From an uncultured Bacteroides sp. (lineage in GTDB: Bacteria > Bacteroidota > Bacteroidia > Bacteroidales > Bacteroidaceae): DNA of 64,000 nucleotides. Numbering within the stretch: the stretch's first letter is position 1; each line of letters starts with the position of its first letter. The position numbers and the translations under genes were made by a program. The notes below the pieces were generated by a model that was not told the DNA's origin, did not search any database, and saw only the letters and a program-made list of their open reading frames with translations. This document shows, piece by piece, positions 45,270 to 53,733 of the stretch. The stretch is taken from positions 1-64,000 of the forward strand of contig CASENS010000052.1 of assembly GCA_949289345.1 (NCBI GenBank). The letters run 5' to 3'.

Positions 45270-46346
45270 ATGATGATGAAACGGTTATTATTGATACTTA
45301 TCGTAGGGAGTGGCTTGATGAGGTGGTATTGTATGGAAGCTCAACCGGTGCCTAAAAAAGAAATAAGAGTAGCCAAAGCTCCTTTGTTTAGAGATCCCAT
45401 TTACGATGGGGCGGCAGACCCGATGGTTATATACAATCGGGAAGAGAAAACGTGGTACATGTTTTATACGAACCGAAGGGCCAATGTTGCGACACAAGGC
45501 ACTAATTGGTGCTATGGCACCCGGATAGGAGTGGCAACCAGTGCGGACAACGGACGTAACTGGGTATATGTTGGTGCTTTGGATCTTGAGTTTGAACGGG
45601 GCAAGAATACATTCTGGGCTCCTCATGTCGTATATCACAAAGGAAAATACCATTTGTTTGTTACTTACATCCGAGGTGTTCATGAGTCTTGGTCCGGAAT
45701 AGGAAAAATTGCCCACTACGTGAGTTGCGATTTATGGAACTGGGACTTTTGCGGTCTGATCCCTTTGAATGATTCGGATCCTTTATTGGATGCCACAATA
45801 TATAGAAAGCCTGACGGGAAATGGGGAATGTGGTATAAGAATTCACGCATAGGATATACGGTAGAAGCTGTAAGCGATGATTTGTACCATTGGACTAATG
45901 TGCCGGGAACGGCCATTGATGATGTTCCCCACGAAGCGCCATTCGTGTTTTATTATAAAAAGTACTATTGGATGTTGACAGACCAATGGAATGGTTTCGG
46001 GGTATATCGTTCCGAGGATACTGAGAGATGGAAGAAGCAAGGCGTTATTTTGGGGAAAGGGGGCTTGCGCAAAGATGACAATGTTCGTGCTAGTCATCCG
46101 GGAGTCGTTGTAACGGGAGATAAAGCCTATGTTTTTTATTTCACCCATCCGGGTTGGGAGAAAGAAGGAGGCTGGGGAGATGAGACCGGAAAGTTGGATG
46201 AGGCCGGTGTGTTGCCGTACATCTATCGCCGTTCGTCCATCCAAGTGGCTGAACTGCGAATTGATGAAGATGGAATAATGACGAGCGACAGAAATGCTCA
46301 TTTTGATTTCTACTTGCCGAATGATTGTGATTTTGATTTTGATTAA
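45270..46346 (+). CDS. Five-bladed propeller glycoside hydrolase (GH43/GH117-like)
   Basis: This 358-residue secreted protein has a beta-propeller pattern with repeated W-x-Y/F ends: DGAADPMVIYN and TWYMFYTNRRAN near the start, FWAPHVVYHKGKYHLFVTY, LDATIYRKPDGKWGMWYKNSR and APFVFYYKKYYWMLTDQW. The early D (GAADP), a middle D (LLDATI) and a late E (PHEAPFVFY) fit the acid triad of GH43/GH117-clan enzymes. The signal is weak (LLLILIVGSGLMRWYC), with three possible start ATGs in a row. It should remove a terminal sugar from an oligosaccharide; the sugar is unknown. It heads a four-gene enzyme cluster. Confidence 0.7.
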   Translation: MMMKRLLLILIVGSGLMRWYCMEAQPVPKKEIRVAKAPLFRDPIYDGAADPMVIYNREEKTWYMFYTNRRANVATQGTNWCYGTRIGVATSADNGRNWVYVGALDLEFERGKNTFWAPHVVYHKGKYHLFVTYIRGVHESWSGIGKIAHYVSCDLWNWDFCGLIPLNDSDPLLDATIYRKPDGKWGMWYKNSRIGYTVEAVSDDLYHWTNVPGTAIDDVPHEAPFVFYYKKYYWMLTDQWNGFGVYRSEDTERWKKQGVILGKGGLRKDDNVRASHPGVVVTGDKAYVFYFTHPGWEKEGGWGDETGKLDEAGVLPYIYRRSSIQVAELRIDEDGIMTSDRNAHFDFYLPNDCDFDFD

Positions 46347-46366
46347 AGAACTTATAGTGAACAAGT

Positions 46367-48364
46367 ATGAAAATATATTGGTTGTTTGCCATGCTGCTTT
46401 CTTATTCTGTATGGATAAAGGGGCAGGATCAAAAAAACTTGTTGCCTGCTATACTCAGCGATGGAAAAATTGATGTAGTTGGATTAGAACAAGTTTACAG
46501 TAACGAAAATTTGCATTGGACGGCCGTTCGTCAAGGGGCGGGCGTAACCTTTTCATCCGGAGAAACTGTTTGGGATTTCTCTCCATTTGTATATTTGGTT
46601 TGTGAAGTTCAGAACTTGTCCGGACGCGAACTGTTTGTGGAATGTCATTTAGATGGCGATTATTGGAGCACAGGTGCCGGTTATGTTCCTCCAAGAAGTA
46701 GTAAAAAAATAGAAACACTAATCTTACGTAAGGAGTATTCGGAACAGCAAATAAAGTTATTTCCCAAGATGAACGGACTTCCGGGTGGTGCCACCAAGTT
46801 GTGGTGCAGCTATTCTCCAGCCTCCATACATCGTTTCTCATTGGATTTTCCGCGTATTCAGCCAGGAGACCAGGTAGCGATAAAGGATATCATGTTGGTC
46901 ACTCCCTATAAGGAATACGTTGGTAAAGAATACGAAGAACTGCTACCGTTTGTGGATGAATTCGGGCAATACGTTCATGCGGATTATCCCGGAAAGATTC
47001 ATCATGTAGATGAAATCCTGAAGGCGGATGAGGAAGAAGAATTAGAACTTGCTCTGCATCCGGGGAATGAGAACTGGGATAAGTATGGAGGATGGGCTCA
47101 AGGTCCCCAATTAGCGGCAACCGGACATTTCCGCGTAGAAAAATATCATGGGAAATGGTGGCTGGTTAATCCATTAGGACATTTGTTTTGGTCACATGGC
47201 ATTACTTGCGTAGGTGGTGGAGATGAGACGACTATAAAAGGACGGGAGAAGTTTTATCGCTCGTTGGAGTTTCCGGCTTCAGCCGATTCCTCTTTGTTTT
47301 TCTCGGAGCGTGATGGAAAGAAAGAACTTTCGTACTGGAAACTTAATATGTATAGAAAGTGGGGTAAAGATTATAAATCCCATATGATTGATAAGGCAAT
47401 CCGCCGTTTGAAAAGTTGGAATATCAACACTATCGCGAATTGGTCTAACGAGGAAGTCATTCGTACGAGAAAGCTCCCTTATACGGCGGTAATCCATACA
47501 CAATATGGGCATTTCATCCAAGATCCTTTCTCACCGAACTTCCGGAGAGGTCTTGAACAGAGTATCATCCATTCATCAGCGGCAGATGACGAATGGTGTA
47601 TTGGTTTCTTTGTCGATAATGAATTGAATTGGGGGGACAATACTTATCTGGCTACTTTGGCTTTGCAGGGGAGGTATCCTAACGCAAAAAATATGTTTAA
47701 GAAATGTTTGTCTGAAAAATATGGCTCTTTGGAACATTTGAATGAGGTCTGGGGAAGCCGATTCTCTACCTGGGAAGATTGGTTGCAGAGTGATTCAATC
47801 TATGCAGGTGCCAAGAATGACTTAATTGATTTTACGACCTACATGGCAGAAACCTATTTTAGCTGTGTAAAAGAAGTCTTAAGAGAAAAGGCTCCTCACA
47901 AATTATATTTGGGATGCCGGTTCAATTATGGAGATTTTGCGGGAAACGCTTTTCAGCAGTGGATCGTAGATATTGCGGCAAGATTCTGCGATGTCGTTAG
48001 TTTTAATAGGTATACTTATTCGGCCTATTCACTCCGCCCTTCTATAGGGACTGATTTTCCCATGATAATTGGCGAATTTCATTTTGGAGGGATGGACAGA
48101 GGGTTGCTGCATGGCGGTTTGCGCTATGGCGGTAATCAGGAAAATCGTGCCGATTTGTATAAGCATTATGTACAGGATGCTCTGCTAAACCCATACATAG
48201 TCGGTACCCATTGGTTTCAATACAATGACCAAGCGGTGACTGGGCGTGGAGACGGAGAAAATTATCAGATAGGTTTTATCAATGTGTATGACGCTCCGAA
48301 TTGGGAACTGATTTGTACTGCCCGTAAGGTAGGTGAAACGATGTATGAACTACGTTATAAATAA
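46367..48364 (+). CDS. GH50-like (beta-agarase-family) glycoside hydrolase
   Basis: This 665-residue secreted protein (signal MKIYWLFAMLLSYSVWIKGQ) has an N-terminal CBM-like beta region (about 25-180), then a (beta/alpha)8 barrel. Catalytic Glu candidates are E419 in GFFVDNELNWG (acid/base) and E570 in IIGEFHFGGMDRG (nucleophile), the pattern of GH50 in clan GH-A. GH50 enzymes act on agarose-type beta-galactosides. The gut context and the partner GH127 gene make true agar only one option; a beta-galactose-containing plant or algal glycan is also possible. GH127 follows after 10 bases. Confidence 0.72.
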   Translation: MKIYWLFAMLLSYSVWIKGQDQKNLLPAILSDGKIDVVGLEQVYSNENLHWTAVRQGAGVTFSSGETVWDFSPFVYLVCEVQNLSGRELFVECHLDGDYWSTGAGYVPPRSSKKIETLILRKEYSEQQIKLFPKMNGLPGGATKLWCSYSPASIHRFSLDFPRIQPGDQVAIKDIMLVTPYKEYVGKEYEELLPFVDEFGQYVHADYPGKIHHVDEILKADEEEELELALHPGNENWDKYGGWAQGPQLAATGHFRVEKYHGKWWLVNPLGHLFWSHGITCVGGGDETTIKGREKFYRSLEFPASADSSLFFSERDGKKELSYWKLNMYRKWGKDYKSHMIDKAIRRLKSWNINTIANWSNEEVIRTRKLPYTAVIHTQYGHFIQDPFSPNFRRGLEQSIIHSSAADDEWCIGFFVDNELNWGDNTYLATLALQGRYPNAKNMFKKCLSEKYGSLEHLNEVWGSRFSTWEDWLQSDSIYAGAKNDLIDFTTYMAETYFSCVKEVLREKAPHKLYLGCRFNYGDFAGNAFQQWIVDIAARFCDVVSFNRYTYSAYSLRPSIGTDFPMIIGEFHFGGMDRGLLHGGLRYGGNQENRADLYKHYVQDALLNPYIVGTHWFQYNDQAVTGRGDGENYQIGFINVYDAPNWELICTARKVGETMYELRYK

Positions 48365-48374
48365 AATAGTAAAA

Positions 48375-50708
48375 ATGAAAATCATAAAATACTTTTATTG
48401 CATTTGCGCTCTTAGCTTACTACAGGCTTGTAATCAAGTAGCCCAACAGGTCAGCACCCCGGTTGCTCCGACAAGACCTTTTGAAATGGGTGAGGTCATT
48501 ATAACTGATGGTCCCTTTAAACATGCTGAAGAGAAAGAAGTTGCTTATTTGCTGAAATTGGAACCGGATCGTTTTCTTAGCGGTTTCCGTTCTGAAGCGG
48601 GGTTGACACCTAAAGCTTCTAAATACGAAGGTTGGGAAAGTTTAGGAGTTGCAGGGCAGAGTCTAGGGCATTATTTATCCGCTTGTGCGATGTACTATGC
48701 GACATCCGGAGATAAACGTTTTTTGCAACGCTTGGAATATATAATCGGCGAATTAGATAGTTGCCAACAAGCGAATGGTAATGGCTATCTTGCCGCTACG
48801 CCTAACGGAAAACGAATCTTTAAAGAAGTTTCGGAAGGAAAAATTTATTCGCAAGGCTTTGATTTGAACGGAGGATGGGTACCTTTGTACGTGATGCACA
48901 AGGTATTGGCGGGTCTGATAGACACCTATCAATATGCCCACATAGAGCAGGCTTTGACCATTGCCGATAAATTGGCTGGTTGGTTGTATAATACATTTTT
49001 TCATCTCACTGAGGAGCAAATGCAACAAGTGCTGGCATGTGAATTTGGAGGAATGAACGAAGCTTTGGCTAATTTGTATGCTATTACGCGGGATGAAAAG
49101 CAGTTATCTTTAGCCGAACGTTTTGATAATCATAAAGCTATAATGGATTCTTTGGCCGTAGGAGTCGACAATCTGGAAGGGAAGCATGCCAATACGCAAG
49201 TTCCCAAAGTGGTAGGAGCTGCACGTTTGTATGAACTGACAGGCAGTAAACGGGACTCTGCAATCGCGTCTTTCTTTTGGCATACAGTAGTGAAAAACCA
49301 TTCTTACGTAAATGGTGGTAACAGCGACGGGGAACATTTTGGAACACCAGGCCAGTTAAATGAACGTTTGAGTACTTCAAATACAGAAACCTGCAACACT
49401 TACAACATGTTGAAATTGACCCGTCACCTGTTTTCTTGGCAAGCGCTTCCAGAATACAGCGCTTATTACGAAAGGGCATTGTATAATCACATTTTGGCTT
49501 CCCAAAATCCGGATGATGGTATGTGTACTTATTATACGCCGTTACTATCAGGTGGCATGAAGAGTTATTTGTCTCCTTTTCAGTCGTTTTGTTGTTGCAG
49601 CGGATCCGGTATGGAAAACCATGTGAAGTACGGAGATTTCATCTATTCCGAAGGCCGTGATTTAAGTCTTTGGATTAATTTGTTCATTCCTTCACAACTG
49701 AATTGGCATGATCGGAAAATGAAGATAATACAAAACACAAGTATTCCTTCTTCTAATAAAACGACACTTACAATTCAAACGGAGGAGTCACAAACCGTAG
49801 TATTTCGTTTGCGGTATCCGGAATGGGCTTCGTCTATGGACATTAAAGTGAACGGTAAATCCGTCTCGTTCAAAGCCATTCATAACAGCTATGTCTCCAT
49901 AAAGAGGAAATGGAATGATAATGATAGGATAGAGATAACTTTCAGCATCAAACGTTATCTAGTGCCTATGCCTGATAATGAAAATAGAGTAGGTATTTTT
50001 TATGGTCCTGTGTTGCTGGCCGGTGAATTAGGTGCTAAAGAACCTGATTTTGAGAAAGATATTCCTGTGTTAGTTACCAATCACCGTCCTGTGGATGAAT
50101 GGCTGGAGAAAATCTCCGATGATCCTTTACGATTTGAAACAAAAGGCGTAGGGCAACCGAAAGATATGTCTTTGATTCCATTTTATGAAATGCATCATCA
50201 ACATTATATTGTATACTGGGATTTATTTACTACCGTAGGATGGAAAGAGATGCAAAGTATTTATAAGGGGGAATTGAAAAGATTGCAAGAGTTGGAAAAA
50301 ATAACTGTGGACTATATCTCGTTAGGTGAAATGCAGCCGGAACGGGATCATAACTTTCGAGGTGAAAATATTGGTAACGGAGTGTCACATAAAAAGAAAT
50401 GGCGGGCGGCTTGGACTGGAGGTTGGTTCGCATTTGACATGAAAGTATTGCCGAACGTTCCTCAAGATTTACGCGTCACGTACTGGGGAGGCGAAACGGG
50501 ACATATGGAATTTGACATCTATGTGGATGGCAAGTTTTTGGTTAGGCAGCACCTGTATCAAAATAATCCCACTAAGTTTTATGAAGCAGTTTATCCTCTG
50601 CCTAAGGAGGCGATAAAAAGTAAAGGGAAAATTACACTCCGTTTTCAAGGAGTACCGGGAAACTGGACAGGAGCTATCTATAATGCACGTATCACCAAAC
50701 AAATGTAA
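48375..50708 (+). CDS. GH127-like (DUF1680) beta-L-arabinofuranosidase-family lipoprotein
   Basis: This 778-residue lipoprotein has signal MKIIKYFYCICALSLLQAC19; an ATG at 48333 inside the previous gene was not used because the lipobox fits 48375. The alpha toroid carries the GH127 metal/nucleophile site: E338 and C340 (SNTETCNTYNMLKLTR) and a Cys run at 406-408 (SFCCCSGSGMENH). These correspond to the Zn-binding Glu/Cys and nucleophilic Cys described for HypBA1. The C-terminal 200 residues are beta-rich (DUF4986-like). GH127/146-type enzymes remove beta-L-arabinofuranose or other 5-deoxy-pentose-like residues. It ends 7 bases before the next start. Confidence 0.82.
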   Translation: MKIIKYFYCICALSLLQACNQVAQQVSTPVAPTRPFEMGEVIITDGPFKHAEEKEVAYLLKLEPDRFLSGFRSEAGLTPKASKYEGWESLGVAGQSLGHYLSACAMYYATSGDKRFLQRLEYIIGELDSCQQANGNGYLAATPNGKRIFKEVSEGKIYSQGFDLNGGWVPLYVMHKVLAGLIDTYQYAHIEQALTIADKLAGWLYNTFFHLTEEQMQQVLACEFGGMNEALANLYAITRDEKQLSLAERFDNHKAIMDSLAVGVDNLEGKHANTQVPKVVGAARLYELTGSKRDSAIASFFWHTVVKNHSYVNGGNSDGEHFGTPGQLNERLSTSNTETCNTYNMLKLTRHLFSWQALPEYSAYYERALYNHILASQNPDDGMCTYYTPLLSGGMKSYLSPFQSFCCCSGSGMENHVKYGDFIYSEGRDLSLWINLFIPSQLNWHDRKMKIIQNTSIPSSNKTTLTIQTEESQTVVFRLRYPEWASSMDIKVNGKSVSFKAIHNSYVSIKRKWNDNDRIEITFSIKRYLVPMPDNENRVGIFYGPVLLAGELGAKEPDFEKDIPVLVTNHRPVDEWLEKISDDPLRFETKGVGQPKDMSLIPFYEMHHQHYIVYWDLFTTVGWKEMQSIYKGELKRLQELEKITVDYISLGEMQPERDHNFRGENIGNGVSHKKKWRAAWTGGWFAFDMKVLPNVPQDLRVTYWGGETGHMEFDIYVDGKFLVRQHLYQNNPTKFYEAVYPLPKEAIKSKGKITLRFQGVPGNWTGAIYNARITKQM

Positions 50709-50715
50709 GAAGAAT

Positions 50716-51891
50716 ATGAACAGGACATTTTGCATAATCATCGGTTGCCTGCTGATGCAGTTTTGTCAATGTGAAACAGGATGGACGCAGGAAAACAGCA
50801 GCTATCCTCCCGGCATTGTCATACACAATGCTCCGACTATCTCTCATGAGTATATAGGGTCACCCAGCATTGTCATTATGCCGGATGGCACTTACATAGC
50901 ATCGCATGATTATTTTGGTAATAAACCGTCGGATACTTATGTCTATATATCTAAAGATAAAGGATCTTCGTGGACTCAGATAGCAGAACTGAAATCTCTT
51001 ACTTGGGCCACTATGTTCTGCCGTGGAGAAGAATTATATCTGATAGGAATTTCTCCCAAATCGACTATGGGGTATGGCGACTTTGTGGTTCGCAAATCAT
51101 TGGACTGCGGATATTCGTGGACAGAACCTAAAGACGAGAAATCCGGATTGATAAGGAGCGGCTTTTATCACACTGCTCCTATGCCGGTCGTCTTTCATAA
51201 CGGAAGATATTGGCGGGCTATGGAGAATATGGGGCAGGCATGGGGCTGGGGACCTTTCTCTGCCTTAATGGCGTCCATTCCATGCGATGCAAACTTGCAG
51301 GATGCCGGGCAATGGGTCTTTAGCAATGAGTTGAGATATAACCCTGCTTGGAAAGAAGGGACTTTCGCTTGGTTGGAAGGAAATGCGGTGGTAACTCCTC
51401 AGGGGGAGGTGAAAGACATTCTGCGAGTGGCTTATAAATACGATGATTTGGCTGCAATGACTTCAGTATCAGCAGACGGCAGACTCATGACTTTTCACCC
51501 GGAGACAGATTACATTTATTTTCCCGGTGGCAGTAAGAAATTTACTATTCGCTATGATAGTATAAGCGGACGATATTGGAGTTTGTCTAATTATATTTTA
51601 GAAAAAGACAGATGCGACACCATCGATAGCGGTGCTATACGCAATACTCAAGTATTGATGTACTCTGATGATTTAATGAACTGGTGTATTGCCGATACGG
51701 TATTGACGTGCGGTAATCCCGAATTGTATGGTTTTCAATATGTTGATTGGCAATTTGACGGGGATGACATTATTTTCGTATCTCGCACTGCCTGGAAAGA
51801 TGGGACAGGGAACCCGCCTCGGCAACACGATGCTAATTATTTAACTTTTCATCGTATTCGGAAGTTCCGTTCATTTGTAAAGCATAGATAA
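50716..51891 (+). CDS. BNR/Asp-box beta-propeller protein (sialidase-fold, unassigned glycosidase)
   Basis: This protein of about 391 residues has a signal (MNRTFCIIIGCLLMQFC) and Asp-box repeats SKDKGSSW at 79-86 and SLDCGYSW at 128-135 plus a third degenerate YSDDLMNW. It has the six-bladed sialidase-like architecture but I do not see the sialidase arginine triad or an FRIP motif, so sialic acid is not implied. Acidic residues SHEYIGSPS and WLEGNAVVTP could be catalytic. It is the last gene of the second locus, in one transcript with GH127. The activity is unknown. Confidence 0.65.
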   Translation: MNRTFCIIIGCLLMQFCQCETGWTQENSSYPPGIVIHNAPTISHEYIGSPSIVIMPDGTYIASHDYFGNKPSDTYVYISKDKGSSWTQIAELKSLTWATMFCRGEELYLIGISPKSTMGYGDFVVRKSLDCGYSWTEPKDEKSGLIRSGFYHTAPMPVVFHNGRYWRAMENMGQAWGWGPFSALMASIPCDANLQDAGQWVFSNELRYNPAWKEGTFAWLEGNAVVTPQGEVKDILRVAYKYDDLAAMTSVSADGRLMTFHPETDYIYFPGGSKKFTIRYDSISGRYWSLSNYILEKDRCDTIDSGAIRNTQVLMYSDDLMNWCIADTVLTCGNPELYGFQYVDWQFDGDDIIFVSRTAWKDGTGNPPRQHDANYLTFHRIRKFRSFVKHR

Positions 51892-51938
51892 ACTTAGCTT
51901 GTTAAGTAGATGTTCATAATTTTATATATTGCAATTTC

Positions 51939-51966
51939 TGTAGAGACGCCGATTTATCGCGTCTCA
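51939..51966. repeat. Hairpin repeat GAGACGCCGATTTATCGCGTCTC, copy 1
   Basis: The copy has stem GAGACGC/GCGTCTC with loop CGATTTATC. A second copy lies at 52355-52382 with compensating changes. It is in the 616-base space 51892-52507 that follows the second locus and holds no gene I accept. Confidence 0.8.
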
Positions 51967-52055
51967 AAAATAGAGCATGCCCCATTAATTTATCATTTCA
52001 CTGGCTGAAAGAAAGTTCAGTCAAATAGCCTTCATGCTTTCACATGACTGTATCT

Positions 52056-52266
52056 TGTTGAGTATAAGTGAAATCCTGTGAAACATATGGTTCACATCTA
52101 TCTTTCACAAGGTCGGAAAATGTTCCACGGAGGTTGAAAAATGTTTCACCATTCATCAAACCACACAGGAGTGTGAAAGCAAGGTGTGAAACATCCGTGA
52201 AAGAGGTATGTTTCACTATATTTTATTGTTTATCAGTTTATTATAAGAATTGTGAAAGCGTGAAAG
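52056..52266. repeat. Dense GTGAAA/TTTCAC word cluster
   Basis: About ten copies of GTGAAA or its complement TTTCAC occur in ~210 bases, often as TGTGAAAC and TGTTTCAC or GTTCCACG. Copies alternate in orientation, so many pairs can form hairpins. An open frame crossing it has no protein-like features. Confidence 0.7.
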
Positions 52267-52354
52267 ATATTTCGGAAAACTTTTCTATTTCAGAGTTTAG
52301 CCGGCACATAGATACGGATTTTACAAGATACCCACAAAAAAAGATGTATCTTCC

Positions 52355-52382
52355 TGTAGAGGCGTCGATTTATCGCGTCTCT
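52355..52382. repeat. Hairpin repeat, copy 2
   Basis: TGTAGAGGCGTCGATTTATCGCGTCTCT is the partner of 51939-51966. The loop GATTTATC is unchanged, while the left arm has AGGCGTC where copy 1 has AGACGCC, weakening the stem. Both copies are preceded by TTC(C/T)TG. Confidence 0.75.
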
Positions 52383-52429
52383 AAATATAACCCCATGTAA
52401 ACCTGCTCGTCGCTTTGTAAATAAAAAAG

Positions 52430-52502
52430 CATACACTCTTTTACCTCAAATCATACGACCTTTTGAAGCAAAACTAACTATCTTTTGACCCAAAACATAC
52501 GG
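52430..52502. repeat. CATACNNNCTTTTG word cluster
   Basis: CATACACTCTTTTAC, CATACGACCTTTTGAAG, AACTATCTTTTGACC and AACATACGG follow one another next to the stop of the acyltransferase gene. It uses the same vocabulary as 18569-18645. Confidence 0.65.
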
Positions 52503-52507
52503 TGATT

Positions 52508-53461
52508 TCAGATGGTTCTGTCCTTTAGTGTCTGTACACTTTCCGCTTTTCCGAAGAAGTAAGGTGAGAGGTGCAGGCGATCCATGACCCAAGCGATGCC
52601 GAGACTTCCGCCTACGGCCAGCGGTACGGAGACCAGCAGGAAGCAAATGCCGGTGAAATCGAAGGAAAACAGAGGTAGATACCAACGGGAGAGGAGGGTA
52701 AAGACGGGAGAGAATAGCAGGATGGGGAGGGTGTTCCGTCCGATGAAACCGGATAGGCGTATGATGCGTGAAGGCACATAGCGGTAGCTCCATAGGAGGA
52801 GGCAGAAACAGAAATATGTGATGGCAACTCCACCTAAGCAGCCTCTGTCTAAATTGGCCGGATAGAGGCAGAGGAGCACCAATGGGACAACGGCAATCCA
52901 TGAGGGTTGGAAAAACTGTTTGAAATTCACTCCGCTCCAGTGCAGGAAGCTGCCCGCCAGAAAATACAGTCCGTTGGCAAAATGAATAATTCCGCAACAG
53001 TGGAGCGCGAACAAAGCGAGCCCGAAGACAACGGTACGTGCCCATATGTCGGTCCGTATGCATTGGCAAGCGAGGTGGTACAGTATGAAACAGAGCATCA
53101 AGGTGTGCAGATACCAATAGGGACCGATGGGATGGAGGAGGAGCGTGTCAAGCAGGACATCCGGTGTCAGTTCCGTCATTCGCTGGCGTACGGGCAACAG
53201 GTAGGAGGCGATGGCATAGCCCGTTTCCACGCAAGCGTAGGGGATAAATATCCACAGCACTTTGCGAAGCCCTTTCCTACGGTCCTTCATAGATTGAGCT
53301 AAGTAACCGGAGATAAGAAGGAAGCCCGGCATGTGGAACGTATAGACAATCTGTTTGGCGTACGGATAGCTGTCGCCTATGTACACCAAATGGAATGCCA
53401 CCATCAGTAGGATGAAGACACACTTCAGGTAGTCTATTTCGGGAATGCGTTGTGAAAGCAT
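52508..53461 (-). CDS. Acyltransferase-3 family membrane protein
   Basis: This 317-residue protein has about ten membrane helices. It starts RIPEIDYLKCVFILLMVAFHL, the N-terminal pattern of acyltransferase-3 (OafA/NolL/WecH) enzymes, with the conserved His in AFHLVY and later FHMPGFLLISGYL. These proteins O-acetylate surface or secreted glycans using acyl-CoA; the target here is unknown. A TATTTTTGC promoter element is 29 bases upstream. It is the first gene to the right of the A+T-rich locus and its base composition is like that of the heparin region. Confidence 0.82.
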   Translation of the reverse strand: MLSQRIPEIDYLKCVFILLMVAFHLVYIGDSYPYAKQIVYTFHMPGFLLISGYLAQSMKDRRKGLRKVLWIFIPYACVETGYAIASYLLPVRQRMTELTPDVLLDTLLLHPIGPYWYLHTLMLCFILYHLACQCIRTDIWARTVVFGLALFALHCCGIIHFANGLYFLAGSFLHWSGVNFKQFFQPSWIAVVPLVLLCLYPANLDRGCLGGVAITYFCFCLLLWSYRYVPSRIIRLSGFIGRNTLPILLFSPVFTLLSRWYLPLFSFDFTGICFLLVSVPLAVGGSLGIAWVMDRLHLSPYFFGKAESVQTLKDRTI

Positions 53462-53489
53462 GCAAGCGGGTTATTTAAGATTATCCCTG

Positions 53490-53497
53490 CAAAAATA
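53490..53497 (-). promoter_or_regulatory. Bacteroides -7 element before acyltransferase
   Basis: The minus strand reads TATTTTTG followed by C (TAnnTTTGY), 29 bases before the ATG at 53461. No -33 TTTG was seen. Confidence 0.45.
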
Positions 53498-53562
53498 ATA
53501 CTTTTCCCGGAAATTTTTGAGATGGGGCGGGGAAGAGATAAATGGGAATTTATGTGCGTATC

Positions 53563-53671
53563 TGTCATCCTGAGCGAAGCGCAGCGGAGTCGAAACATCT
53601 CACGTAACACTTTTCCCATGCGTTATGTGAGATGTTTCGACTCCGCCCTGCGGGCTTTGCTCAACATGACA
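53563..53671. repeat. Long inverted repeat with TGTCATCCTGAGCGAAGC arm
   Basis: The left arm 53563-53608 (TGTCATCCTGAGCGAAGC..CATCTCACGTAACA) pairs with the right arm 53633-53671 (TTATGTGAGATGTTTCGACT..TCAACATGACA). The left arm resembles a dispersed repeat found in many gut Bacteroidota. It is followed by tandem TGTGAAATCCG/TGTAATCCG/TGCC at 53685-53708, another widespread Bacteroides extragenic word. No gene lies in the 272 bases 53462-53733. Confidence 0.8.
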
Positions 53672-53733
53672 GTTACTTTTAATCTGTGAAATCCGTGTAA
53701 TCCGTGCCTAAAATTAACCCGCTAAATTATCAT

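Noticed and set aside
50716..51891. Sialidase (GH33)
   Set aside because: Asp-boxes are present but I see no FRIP motif or arginine triad, so only the fold is claimed.
52068..52400. 110-codon open frame over the GTGAAA field
   Set aside because: Its codons follow the repeated word and the translation is not protein-like.
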